Source: Cycas panzhihuaensis (lineage: Eukaryota; Cycadophyta). Taken from it: 64,000 nt of DNA. The stretch covers positions 75,957,741 through 76,021,740 of the forward strand of contig CM041465.1 in NCBI GenBank assembly GCA_023213395.1, given 5' to 3'. Positions within the stretch are counted from its first letter, which is position 1; every line of letters starts with the position of its first letter. Below the pieces are notes generated by a model that did no database searches, was not told where the DNA came from, and worked only from the letters and a program-made list of their open reading frames with translations. A program made the translations under genes and the position numbers. This document shows positions 49,446-59,962 of the stretch, one piece after another.

Positions 49446-50235
49446 ACCAGAGGAAATTCCATACATAATTAGTGGAATCATAATGATTAATGGAGGTAAA
49501 TAACTAGCAAGCTTGTGAGGGCTAGTGAATGAAATATTTAAACCTCAAACCCTCTTACAATCACCTAACAAAGGCTAATGAAGGAGGGGGAGACTTTATG
49601 CATGTAAATCATTATCTTTTCATAGTATGATGGCATGCATTAATATGCACTCACCGTATAACTCTAGTATCTGAATGACACTAACAAGAATCAATAAAAA
49701 TCTTAGAGAAATACACATGTAAGTGAAAAAGAATGATTTTTATGAAGGGGAAATAATTGTGTATACCTTTTAAAGGGAATATTCTCTAAGAATATTCTAT
49801 TAAAAAGCTTTATATAAATATTAGTTTTTATTTTTTAAGTTTGAGAAATATTAAACTAAATTAGAAAAAAAAAGAAGAAATATCTCAGAGTAGAGCCTCC
49901 CAACCTCCCAAGCCCTAGTCACATGATTTATAGGATGCCAGGCCCTTTTCTAGCCAATCTAAAGTCCATTTTAGATATATAAATATACCGAGCTATCTAA
50001 CTTTTGAGATCTACAATCTAGTAGAAGTCATATGTAACACTTATGTAATATTCTTTAAAGAAATTTTAACATTAAATAATTTTGTCAAATTCTAGCTACT
50101 TGCAAGTAGATCAAGAAAGTAAAATCACCTATACTAGTTACCTATGTATAGACTAAGGTATCCTATAGCTTCCACAATTTATTTTTATGTTGTTTTAGTT
50201 ATTTTCTAGTTATTTTTATGTGTCAATTAATTAAA
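49446..50235. other. AT-rich DNA between Gypsy G and the Copia gag stub
   Basis: No gene is seen. A purine run GAAGGAGGGGGAGA at 49579-49592 resembles a polypurine tract but no LTR could be matched after it. Confidence 0.35.
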
Positions 50236-50640
50236 ATGGCTAGTGAAGGTGGCATAATAGGTTCTATTATAGAAAAATTATTTAGTGCTTAAAATTATAC
50301 TACTTAGAAACACCATATGTTTAATTTCTTTCATTTGAATAATCTTTAGAAGTATGTTAATAATTTTGTAATGGGAAAATATGCAATAGAGATCATTGTT
50401 TTAAAAAATAAACTAAACATAGATGTTGGCTTTAATGTTGAATATGAATTTAAAATATGAATAACATATGGTTTTATTAGCATGTCTATCAATAGAAGCA
50501 TCATACTAAATATTAAAGGTGCTACCACATAAAAGCAAATGCGAGACATAATTATCAACATGTGTAAATATAAGGATGATGTTGAAGCCTTAAACCTATA
50601 GAGTTCTCTACAAATCTTGTAGATGATAAACACTATGTTA
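50236..50640 (+). pseudogene. Copia-type gag N-terminal stub
   Basis: From ATG 50236: MASEGGIIGSIIEKLFSA, stop, NYTT, stop, KHHMFNFFHLNNL, then KYVNNFV. This has the Copia gag N-terminal pattern (a short leader, then a 'NYxxWK..M..fL....LW.yV' block) with two Trp codons and one other codon turned to stops. Later codons are too degenerate to assign, and Gypsy LTR H starts at 50760. Assignment rests on about 50 residues. Confidence 0.55.
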
Positions 50641-50759
50641 GAACACATGTGAAATGTGAGATCTATATAGAATTAACTAATTATAATATCATATATGACC
50701 TCCTATTATTAAGTGTAATTGGTTTGCTAGCATATATGACAAGGGACTTTGGTGGTTAA

Positions 50760-51097
50760 TGTTAACTATTAATTATTATGCACATGTTGCTTATATCTTC
50801 TAATAGAATTAAAGGCCATTTATCCCACCAATGATATTTTACATAAGAGGCCTCTCTTGTCTATTTAAGATTGGCCTAATGTAAAGTGAAGATTATTATA
50901 TATTATCATTTCTTATAAGATTGTACTTTAGTACACTTTCAATTCTCTTTTGGTGATCTTATATCACTCTTCTCTTTGTAATCAAATTCTATTCTATTAA
51001 TAAATGTGTTTCATTTGCTACTTAAGTTTTATAATTATGCCCTTTGAGGTTGAAAATAATCAAATGTGTGGAAGAATATTGGGATAAATGCATTCCA
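50760..51097 (+). repeat. Gypsy H 5' LTR
   Basis: 338 bp, TGTTAACTATT ... GCATTCCA, with a CTATTTAAG TATA-like word near 50859. It is related to but clearly diverged from the LTRs at 28080 and 34154. Confidence 0.6.
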
Positions 51098-51099
51098 AG

Positions 51100-51111
51100 T
51101 GAAATAAGAGC
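51100..51111 (+). promoter_or_regulatory. Gypsy H primer binding site (degenerate)
   Basis: TGAAATAAGAGC matches TGGTATCAGAGC with three or four changes and sits two bases after the LTR, as in the complete relative. Confidence 0.55.
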
Positions 51112-52529
51112 TCAACTCTTTGGTCCATTTAAAAGTATGTGAAGGCATGAAATAACAGGAGAAATGAAAATTTTAGAGAAAAGTAATTTCCCCACAGTGA
51201 AGAAAAAAAAATTGTAAACCCTCTCCCTTATATTTTGTTCATTTATTATTACTTTTTGCTTGAGTACTCTCTCTATACTATTCATTATAGAGATTGAGAA
51301 AAAACAACATACATTTTACTCAAGTACACTCTTTGCACTATCAATTATAGAGAAGGAAGAATAACAACCAACTTCCCTACAACCTTTTTATTTTCCATAA
51401 AGTATAATTAGAGACCTTATTTTAAGGATTTATAAAAATTCATGAGTAGTTGTCATTCTTAATCAAGCATAATTGGGTATATGCTGGTACATGAAATGAA
51501 GTAGGCTACCTACTTACACAGACCTTAGGTAGCACTTGTATACAAAAGTAAGCCTCCATATACCTTTGGGTATATAGGAGGACCTTGTTAGGTTGCTTTT
51601 CTATCCTAAATTAGGTATCTTATCGATTGTTGAGAAACTCTAGTGCATTGGTTAACAGTTAGAACCAAGAAGCTACTCTTCTAGAACATCTCAATATGAC
51701 TATTGTGGCTATGGGTACAATGACCCTTTAAAGTTTGTGCCTTGAGAAATTAAGTCAAGTAATCAATATCAATTGAGCTATAAATTGGGTAAACTTTGTG
51801 TTCATAGTCTACTTAGAGATTAGTTACTTAAATATAATTTTGCATTATCATACTAAATACAAATCACCACAACATTAACCAAAGTAAATTATATGAACTC
51901 TATTCCTATATTCCTTTTTGTCCAAACTTTTAGCTTCAAGTCTAGAAATATACACTATTAATTGAAGAAAGAAAAATGAGGAACATAAGAAAAACCACCC
52001 ATAGGGTCATTTTTGCATCCTACAAGGTTACTTTTACAAAAATTAAAATTTTAAACTTAAAATAGGTATTAGTGATTAGGGCATAAAAAAGGGAAAAAAA
52101 AGGGAAAAAAAAGTCCACAACTTAATTTTTCCTTTATTTTTCATACATCTTATTCTAACAATCTTATGACATTGTTTACTTTTCACTAAGTCAATTTCAA
52201 CTTAAAATTTTTAGGGTAAAATTATATACATGCACTATGTGGACCCTACAACCTATTTTAAGCATTGAAAACTCACCTATACCATTTCAACAAACTTTTC
52301 ATACTTGTCTTAGTGTACTAGGTAAATTTATTACAAGTTTTCAAAGATCAAGAAGCTATAGATGTCTCCTCCTTTTATCCCTCCTGTTTACACCACTCCC
52401 TAGTTCTTTAATCTTATTCTTTCTATTTACTTTCCCTTTTTTGTAAATACCCTTCTTATTGCCCTATTGCTCTTCTCTAAATTCTCCTTCTTTTTATAAT
52501 AATAGATCTTATATCAATGACCCCCACAT

Positions 52530-53000
52530 AAGCAAATTAGATCCAGATACTAAAGGTTCAATTTATAGAAATGGCTCAAAACCTAGTAATAGTGGACCTA
52601 AGACTAGCATGAATGGATTAGAGAATTGATTAATACCAAAGAGCTCAAGGAGACCAACTAGAAATAAGATACTTTGGATCAAAAATCGAATAAGATACTC
52701 CTATAAATGGCATTCAACTTTAATATCCTATTTATATCCAACACAACAAGTACCCCACCTCCATCTCACAATCCATACCTCCATCAATAGATTCTCTACC
52801 CTTCACAGTCTCTGATCTCTACCATGGTAGTAATAGTTCCATTATATACTTACCACCCTAACCTTTGATTCTGACCTCAATAGAGACTCCAAGAAGTTGA
52901 AATCTTGTTTAGCTTTGTTAGGATATTAATGATGACTAATGTTATCTTTTAAAGTTACTTTATTAAATAATCCTATTATTTTAAAGCTCATTGAAACAGT
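52530..53000 (+). pseudogene. Gypsy H gag remnant
   Basis: Near 52848-52890 the frame reads ILTTLTFDSDLNRDS, then KKLKSCLALL, matching the gag block ILTFDPDLNRDSARSW of the complete chromovirus. The rest is too decayed to follow. Confidence 0.5.
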
Positions 53001-53637
53001 AGTTATCTTTTCAATGAACCTCTCCATCTATTTATATCTTCCTAGATTCTAGAGAGATGGTCCTAATGGTGATAATGGTAAAAATGCTAATCTAAACTAT
53101 ACAAACATGGTCAAGAGATTATGATGCTGGTCAACTGCTTTGTTGTTCATATTCTCAACTTTAGAGAGAGGATGAGATTGTCTTATGTCTATAACATATA
53201 ATTTACTTATTTATTAATAAATTTATCTATTTTTGAGGTGGTTATTTAATCCCCATTAGGGGTTTCTTCCACCTGTCCAATCTCTGTCTCAATTTGCATG
53301 ATTGTTGTGTTTATGATTATATAAAATATAAGTTGTTATTTATTTATATTAATTTTCTTATTATGATTTAAATTACTGTAATATATATAAATAGAAAAAC
53401 CCTCTCTCCAAACATGATATCAAAGCAGGGTAGTTAGTAAATTTCAATTAATATACAATGCTTGTAGTAAATTCTAAAACAACAAATATGTAAAGATTAA
53501 TAGGAACAAAAATTTATATTAAATAATTATTTTCTTCTTACAAAAACTAACGCCAAAAAGGTGTTTTTCTTTTTATTCACTAACATCTATTTTGTAGGTC
53601 TAGCTTATTAAAATTACATACTGCTAGTTCATCTATG
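53001..53637. other. AT-rich DNA without recognisable feature
   Basis: Left flank of element D. No frame or repeat recognised. Confidence 0.35.
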
Positions 53638-53642
53638 AAGCT

Positions 53643-53994
53643 TGCCAGCATGGCAGTTAATTATTAAGCCACTTAATTAATATTAATACGGTTTAATTAT
53701 ATGAAACAGTGTGAGCGAAAAGGTGTGACTTATTGAGGGTCACAACCCTAATCGAAAGTGGCACCTCTTGGAGAGTATAAAAGCCTTGAGGCCTTGTATA
53801 TTCATCATCCAAGTTCATTATGTAATAATTAATGATCCCTTGAGGATCCTTTTGTGGGGGTTTTTCCCAAAATGGTTTCCCATTATATCATGTGTTCTCG
53901 TGCCTATCTTACGTGTATATTTTATATTGTGCTTGTTGTGTATGGTAAAGATCCTGCGTGTGAGAACATATGTATGTCTTTATGTTCTCAAACA
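53643..53994 (+). repeat. Element D 5' LTR
   Basis: TGCCAGCATGG ... TCAAACA. TATA box TATAAAAG at 53776-53783, with a short palindromic AT stretch (TTAATTA/TAATTAA) near the start. Confidence 0.94.
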
Positions 53995-54006
53995 TGGTAT
54001 CAGAGC
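53995..54006 (+). promoter_or_regulatory. Element D primer binding site
   Basis: TGGTATCAGAGC, perfect initiator-Met tRNA complement, directly abutting the LTR with no gap. Confidence 0.94.
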
Positions 54007-55550
54007 AATAGGGTCCTACATAGCTAAAGCTTGATAGTGAGTGGGGAGATTGGATCGTTGGTTATTGAGTGATGCCGTCTGACCGAAGATGAATCTTGAG
54101 GGTCCATCAACTCTAGCATCATGCAGAAGCAGACATAAAAAATTAATGGTTATTGGAGCAGTGGATATCACGATTTAACAAAGTGTAAGGGTTATCAGAG
54201 TCAATATTCAGGTGTGTAGAACACAGTCTATTGGTGACTCGATGACGATAAGGACATCCTTCTTTATATACAAGTAGGTTGATCAGAACACAATAAAACT
54301 CATAAGGAAAGAGCATTTTCTGGAGTTATCTACCTACAAGTCTGTATAAGGGAGAGATTTGAGCCCTTTTTTGGATCGTTTTCAGCCTACTACACTTAGT
54401 TTAGGTGTTTTATCTAGCAGATCTTCATATTTTTTGAGTTGTTGTGCTTTTGTGACCCCTCTCCTTGGGTGAATTCACTGTATTGAGCTCGCACCTGTGT
54501 GTTAAGATATTACTGGGCTATTTTAGAGACTTGTATACATAAAATAAGCATTGTACAACACTAAAAACAGCAAAGAAATACAAAGCTAAAGCGTGTTTAT
54601 GATGGCTGGGCATTTTTGGCAAGCCAGTCAAGTTTGTTAATAACTATTGGGAGTTCTTTGTGTTAATTTGTGCATTCTAAAGTCATCTAGATCAAGGCTT
54701 GGATCCTCAATATACCCTAGGCTCATTTCCTATATATTGGGTGGCTTTTGGAGTAACTACGTTACTTGGTAGCATGTCCTTTCTGTTCCTCCTTGAGACT
54801 GGGTTGTGGCTTTGTTCTTTTATTAGCTGGTTGTTGACAGTCAGTGTATAGACCCATGGGATGTTGGTGTGAAGACGCCTATCCAGAAGGAGATAGCAGG
54901 TCCATGAAGATGCCCGTCCGGAAGGAGACAGCAGGTTCGTGAAGACATCCATCCTTTATTTGCAGCTGCCATTTATCTCCAATGAGCATGGAGATAGATA
55001 AGGGTGTATTTGCTAAGATTTCACCTTAGTGAAACTTTGATATAATCAAAAGTCATGTGGATTAAGTGATAAAAGGACATTCCCTTTTGAAAAGTTGCAC
55101 TTGTTAGGAATATGCCTTTTGGCATATTCCCCTCAAAGTAAAAATATAAAAGTGACCCTTTGTACCATTGACATATGAACTTTTATAGTGTGAAGATAAT
55201 ACTTGGAGTATTGAAGTGTTGTTTACCCATTTCAAGCCTGGATCGAAGCGTTATGTGTGTATTTGAGACTTTTGACCGTGCACCATCATCTTGTGGTACC
55301 TTCTTTGTACTAAAACGAGCATTTTTTGGTCATTTGGAGTGTCAGGTGTGACATTTAATGACCATCTAAGGACATTTGTTAATGGAAAAGGGAAGAAATA
55401 CCATCAATGGCTCAAGTGACATGAGCATAATCTGTGTTAGGGTCCTTTGGAAGTGTGCTCATGAAGCAAAGAAAGGTCATAAGGGTGCATTTTCATCCTT
55501 AATACATCTGTTTGGTGTTGTGTACTTCATTTTGTAGCCAGATATTCAAG
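54007..55550 (+). other. Element D untranslated leader with 35-bp tandem repeat
   Basis: About 1.5 kb before gag with no coding region. At 54870-54956 a 35-bp unit (starting TGAAGA, containing GGAAGGAGACAGCAGG or close variants) is repeated about 2.5 times. Confidence 0.65.
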
Positions 55551-56417
55551 ATGGAGAAGCTTATACTGAAGGTTATCTTTAATGGTAACAACTTTAGCAA
55601 ATAGAAGGCTAACATGGAGCTAATTCTAATGGTGAACCAACTCTGGGGAATCACCAAGGTGAAACTTGAGTCATTCTCACTTGACTATAAGGAGCGGATC
55701 AGACTTGAAGAGAAGTAATTTATGGTCATTGGGCTACTAAAACTTTCACTAGCACCAGACCAGAGAGCCCTTGTTCACAATCTAGACAACCCAGCTGAGA
55801 TTTGGACGAAGTTGTGTGACACTTTTGAGAAGAAGAAGACGAATAGGCATCTTGCTCTGATGTTGGAACTACTCAATTCAAAAGTCAAAGATGAGAACAA
55901 CATCAGCTCCTACCTAAATAAGATAACTGACTTGAAGAACAAGTTAGAAGAGTTAAAGCAGAATTTGATCAATGATGCGCTCCTGTTAGCAATAATCATG
56001 TTGAAGCTGCCAGTTGCATTCACCACATTCCAGACCATATATGGTAGAGACGAAGTGATAGAGGCAGAAACTTTTGATGGGTTTAAAAACCTAATTCTAG
56101 CAGAGGATGCCAAGCTAAAACATCATGGTTTACTTAGAGGATCCAATTCAAGTTAGGCCTTAGCCATGAAAACTCAACAGAAGGAGGCCCCAAAGGAGGA
56201 GAAGATCATACAACAGTCTAGAGAAAGCTCCCAAGACAAGAAGAAGTTTAATGGAAAGTGCAATTATTACAAAAAGGATGGTCACCATGAGAAGAACTGT
56301 TGGTTCAAGCATCGTGACAAATGCAAAGGCAACCAGGATGATAAAGGAAAGGGTGTTGCTGCCTATTACATCCGAGCACAAACCTTGTCAACTGAATCAA
56401 ATCAGAGAGACTATTAG
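55551..56417 (+). pseudogene. Element D gag with zinc knuckle
   Basis: Starts at ATG 55551: MEKLILKVIFNGNNFSK, stop, KANMELILMVNQLWGI. The gag domain continues in the same frame: LVHNLDNPAEIWTKLCDTFE, NISSYLNKITDLKNKLEEL, then a Lys/Gln-rich linker. The knuckle near 56255-56300 reads CNYYKKDGHHEKNC, with the second Cys changed to Tyr. Stops at 55598, 55716, 56154 and 56415 are the only breaks. This frame continues into protease and integrase, as in Copia polyproteins. Confidence 0.87.
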
Positions 56418-56790
56418 GTATTGGATTCTAGAGTGCAGAAGCACATCTCTTACCAAAGGCGTAACTTTGATAAGTTAAACTTGAATCAGAGTGGAGCTGA
56501 GATTGTTTTTGGAGATGCCCGCGTATTGCCAGTAGATGGTATCAGTGATGTTTCCATTATAGGAGGCAAGTTTTTTAGGGTATACTATGTACCCAAGATG
56601 CAGTTGAACCTTTTGTCTGCTAGGGAGATCTGCAAACAAGGTATGAAAGTGGAGCTCTATGAAGATAAGTGTCTGATCAAGGACCCAAAACAGAATTTTG
56701 TTATCATAGCTATTGGAAAAGTCATGGACAACTTTTGGGTGTTTGAGAAGTTTCAATCTCTGAAGAAGTTCTATGCCTTTGTTGCCAGTG
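56418..56790 (+). pseudogene. Element D aspartic protease
   Basis: In the gag frame, VLDSRVQKHISYQRRNFDKL holds the active site. The expected Asp-Ser-Gly is Asp-Ser-Arg, a single G-to-A change that would abolish activity. FFRVYYVPKMQLNLLS and AREICKQGMKVELYEDKCLI follow, typical of Copia proteases. Confidence 0.85.
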
Positions 56791-58016
56791 CATATGATGT
56801 GAGTAAACTGTGGCACAATTACCTTGGGCACCTTAATTACATAAGTATTGTACTACTAAAGAGGTTGAAGATGGTGGATGGGCTATTGTCAATTACCTGC
56901 TCAGATGGTGTATGCGAAGGATGCATGTATGGCAAGCATCATCACTATCCTTTTGCTCGAGATAACGCCTGGAGAGCCAAGGAGAAGCTGGAGCTTGTGC
57001 ATTCAGACATTATGGGACCACTTCCTAATCCTTCGATATCAGGAGCTTGTTATACACTCATGCTTGTAGATAATTACACTAGGAAAGCTTGGGTTTATTT
57101 TCTAAAAAATAAGTCAGATGTATTTGATCGCTTTTATGATTGGAAAGTGATGGTTGAAAATGAAAGTGAAAAGAAAATAAAAACTTTACGAAGTGATAAT
57201 AGTAAGAAATACGACAATCATGCGTTTAATCAGTTATGCCACAACCATGGTATAAAGTAGGAGTTTACGGTCCCGTATACCCCATAACAGAATGGAGTTC
57301 CTGAAAGAAAGAATTGTACCATGATGGAGATGGCGAGGTGTATGGTGCATGATAAAAACCTGCCACCAAAGTTTTGGGCGTGTCGTATGATCACTGCTTA
57401 TATATTGAATAGGGTACCCACTGAGGCAGTTCGTAGCATGACCCCCGAAGAGGAATGGACTAGTAGGGAGCCTACCATTAGTCATTTAAGAACATTTTGG
57501 TGTATAACATATGCCCACATCCCTGATGATACCCATAATAAGCTGGATCAGAAGAGTCTGAAGTGTATATTCATGGGTTATTGCACAGAGAACAAAGCTT
57601 ACAGACTATGGAATCCACAGGGGGAGAAGATTGTAGTTAGTCAGGATGTTAAATTTGATGAGTCATTGATGTATCATGCTGAAAGAGAATTAGAGGAAGC
57701 TTTTTACCCTCCCCTTCTCCCATTCCCAGATTCTTCAACCGAAGAGGACGATAAGCCAGTCGTTGTAGCACCTAAGGAAGCAGGACCAAGTGGTACACGT
57801 AATAGTGAGGAACCACCACTAGTAGAAGTACCTCCAGCAATGGGTCCTTCTATACCTTTATGGGTAAGGAAAACTCTTGAAGATTCCGGTGTGGCAATGC
57901 AAACTCTTACTAATGATAGACGAACTAGAAGTCAACATGCTAGTCAAACTCTGCTGGTCAACACTAATGACTCCAGTGATCTTGATTCATTTACCGAAAC
58001 GAAAGGAGATCCATGA
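56791..58016 (+). pseudogene. Element D integrase
   Basis: The zinc finger reads LWHNYLGHLNYISIVLLKRL ... CEGCMYGK. The catalytic core reads ELVHSDIMGPLP with the first Asp, KTLRSDNSKKYDNHAF with the second Asp (the usual Gly-Gly-Glu after it is changed), and, past a TAG at 57258 and a TAA at 57285, NGVPERKNCTMMEMARCMV with the catalytic Glu. The C-terminal part (GYCTENKAYRLWNP) and an acidic Pro-rich linker to RT follow. Only two stops over 400 codons make this the least damaged integrase here. Confidence 0.9.
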
Positions 58017-58890
58017 TGGAGAGCTACAATGGAGGAAGAGTATGGTTCTCTAATGAAGAATGATACGTGGGATTTAGTTCCACTACCTCCATCGAAGAAT
58101 CTTGTTGGATGCAAGTGGGTCTATAAGACAAAGTTCCACTCTAATGGAGAGGTGGAAAAGTATAAGGCCAGACTTGTTATGCAGGATTTAAGCAGAAAGA
58201 AGGAATTAACTATGAGGAGACATTTGCACCAGTCTCCAGAATGACAACGGTCTGCTTACTCATTTTCTTAACAGCTGTATTAGATTGGGAGTTACACCAG
58301 ATGGATGTTAAGTCCGCATTCCTTAATAGGGATCTAAAGGAGGAGATATACATGTCGCAGCCTCTAGGATTCATTAAGGATGGCCAGGAGCATCTTGTTT
58401 ACCATTTGAAGAAATCAATCTATGGCCTGAAACAAGCACCTCGTGCTTGGTATGAGAAGATGGATTCTAAGTTAAAAGTTGAAGGTTTTGAAATTTCAGA
58501 ACTCGACCCAAACCTGTATGTGAAAAGAAGAGGGACTTCCGTAGTTGCTTGCGTGGTGTATGTGGATGATCTAATCATCAGTGGTAATCATAGCAAGGCT
58601 ATAGCTGAAGTCAAGTCTAATTTAGGAGCTTCATTTGACATGATAGATCTTGGGAAACTTCACTATTTCTTAAGCATTCAGATCAGGCAGATGGAAGATA
58701 GGATCATGTTGTTGCAATCCCAAAGATGTGAAGAACTTATTAGAGAGATTTGGAATGCAACACTGCAAACCTCTTGCAACACTTTGTGTCAAAGGCGCAA
58801 GATTGTAGAAGGATATGGCCAAGCCTTACGTAGATGGTACAACGATCATCGGTTCATAGAGTCTTATTTATTTGACTCATAACAGGCCAG
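58017..58890 (+). pseudogene. Element D reverse transcriptase
   Basis: MEEEYGSLMKNDTWDLVPLP and CKWVYKTKFHSNGEVEKYKA open the domain. A one-base deletion near 58184 moves the frame, after which LDWELHQMDVKSAFLNRDLK, SIYGLKQAPRAWYEKM, and the catalytic YVDDLIISG (about 58559-58585) continue openly to 58720. A second indel near 58740 puts the connection region (RFGMQHCKPLAT) in another frame. YVDD and its surroundings are intact. Confidence 0.9.
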
Positions 58891-59490
58891 ATATTGCATA
58901 CGTTGTTGGATTGGTTTCCCGCTACATGCAGAACCCATAGGAGCCTCATTTGGTGGTAGGAAAATAGATTTTGAAATATCTAAAGGGGACAATCAATTTT
59001 GGTCTTGAAACTGCAGAGGTGAGAAGATCAGGTTGCATGGCTACTTGGATGTTCATTGGGGAGGAGATTCTGATGATCGAAAGTCCCCTACTAGATACCT
59101 GTTTAGTATTGGCAATGTATTTATTTCATGGCAGTCAAAGAAGCAGCAGATAGTGGTGCTATCTTCTCTGATAGAATATCAAGGACTCTTGCTTTTGCGA
59201 AAGAAGCGATATGGTTGCAAGGTCTCTTGGAATTTCTTGGCATTTCTAATGGGCATATGATTCTCTTTGTTTATAATCAGAGTACCATTCGGTGTCGAAG
59301 AATCTAGAGTTTCATGCGCATACAAAGCATATTGAGATTCAAAGACCATTATATTCGTGGAGTCGATCAAGTTAGGAAACCGTTGGTCGACTATTGTCCT
59401 AGTGAATTACAACTTGGATGTGTTTACCAAGCCTCTCACTAAAGACCATTTCATGAAGATGCATATCGAATTAGGACTTACCGATGTTAT
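58890..59490 (+). pseudogene. Element D RNase H
   Basis: Readable in alternating frames: NRPDIAYVVGLVSRYMQNP, ILKYLKGTINFGL, MHGYLDVHWGGDSDDRKSPT, SIGNVFISWQSKKQQIVVLS and, near the end, CPSELQLG. Trp and Gln codons have become stops, and at least three frame changes are present. Confidence 0.8.
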
Positions 59491-59492
59491 CC

Positions 59493-59602
59493 TTAAGGGG
59501 GGATGTATCAACAAGGATAAAGAAGCTGCAGGATAGTCCCAGCCTTCGTGATAACTCAACTGCTACATGTTGCAGATTCCCTACATTCACATTAAGGGGG
59601 GA
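59493..59602 (+). promoter_or_regulatory. Element D polypurine tract, with an upstream duplicate
   Basis: TTAAGGGGGG abuts the LTR at 59592-59601. The same ten bases followed by ATGT also occur at 59493-59502, 99 bases upstream. Only the downstream copy is at the LTR boundary. Confidence 0.75.
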
Positions 59603-59957
59603 TGTTAGCATGGCAGTTAATTATTAAGCCACTTAATTAATGTTAATGTGGTTTAATTATGTGAAACGGTGTGAGCGAAAAGGTGTGACTTATTTGGAGG
59701 GTCACAACCCTAATCAGGTGGCACCTCTTGGAGAGTATAAAAGCCTTGAGGCCTTGTATATTCATCATCCAAGTTCATTGTATAATAATTAATGATCCCT
59801 TGAGGATCCTTTTGTCGTGGATTTTTTCTCGAAAGGGTTTCCCACGTATATCCTATGTTTTGTGCCTATCTTCTGTGTATATTTTGTATTGTGCTTACTA
59901 TGTATGGTAAAAGATCCTATGTATGAGAACACATGTATGCCTTTATGTTCTTGAACA
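59603..59957 (+). repeat. Element D 3' LTR
   Basis: TGTTAGCATGG ... TTGAACA, followed directly by AAGCT. TATA box at 59736. It differs from the 5' LTR by about 30 substitutions plus small indels. Confidence 0.94.
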
Positions 59958-59962
59958 AAGCT

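Larger units (their letters stand above)
50760..53000 (+). mobile_element. Truncated chromovirus-like Gypsy H (LTR, leader, part of gag)
   Basis: An LTR at 50760-51097 is followed by a degenerate primer site and a leader similar in layout to the chromovirus at 28080. Shared features include the words AAGATTGTACT..AGTAC and CTTTTGGTGAT in the LTR, a two-base gap before the primer site, and a GTGCA.TGGTTA motif in the leader near 51640. Gag remnants near 52850 (LTFDSDLNRDS) are followed by loss of homology. No pol and no 3' LTR. Confidence 0.65.
53643..59957 (+). mobile_element. Element D: Ty1/Copia retrotransposon with perfect target duplication
   Basis: 6315 bp, LTRs 53643-53994 (352 bp) and 59603-59957 (355 bp), about 90 percent identical, flanked by a perfect AAGCT duplication (53638-53642 and 59958-59962). 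A perfect primer site directly follows the 5' LTR. The order leader, gag, protease, integrase, RT, RNase H, polypurine tract is typical of Copia. Gag through the start of RT stays in a single frame for about 2.6 kb with only a few stops. A one-base deletion near 58184 shifts the RT and further indels follow. Best preserved coding element of the window, but inactive. Confidence 0.95.

Noticed and set aside
49579-49592. Polypurine tract GAAGGAGGGGGAGA suggesting a 3' LTR after Gypsy G
   Set aside because: No sequence after it matches the LTR upstream of the G primer site, so it cannot be tied to the element.
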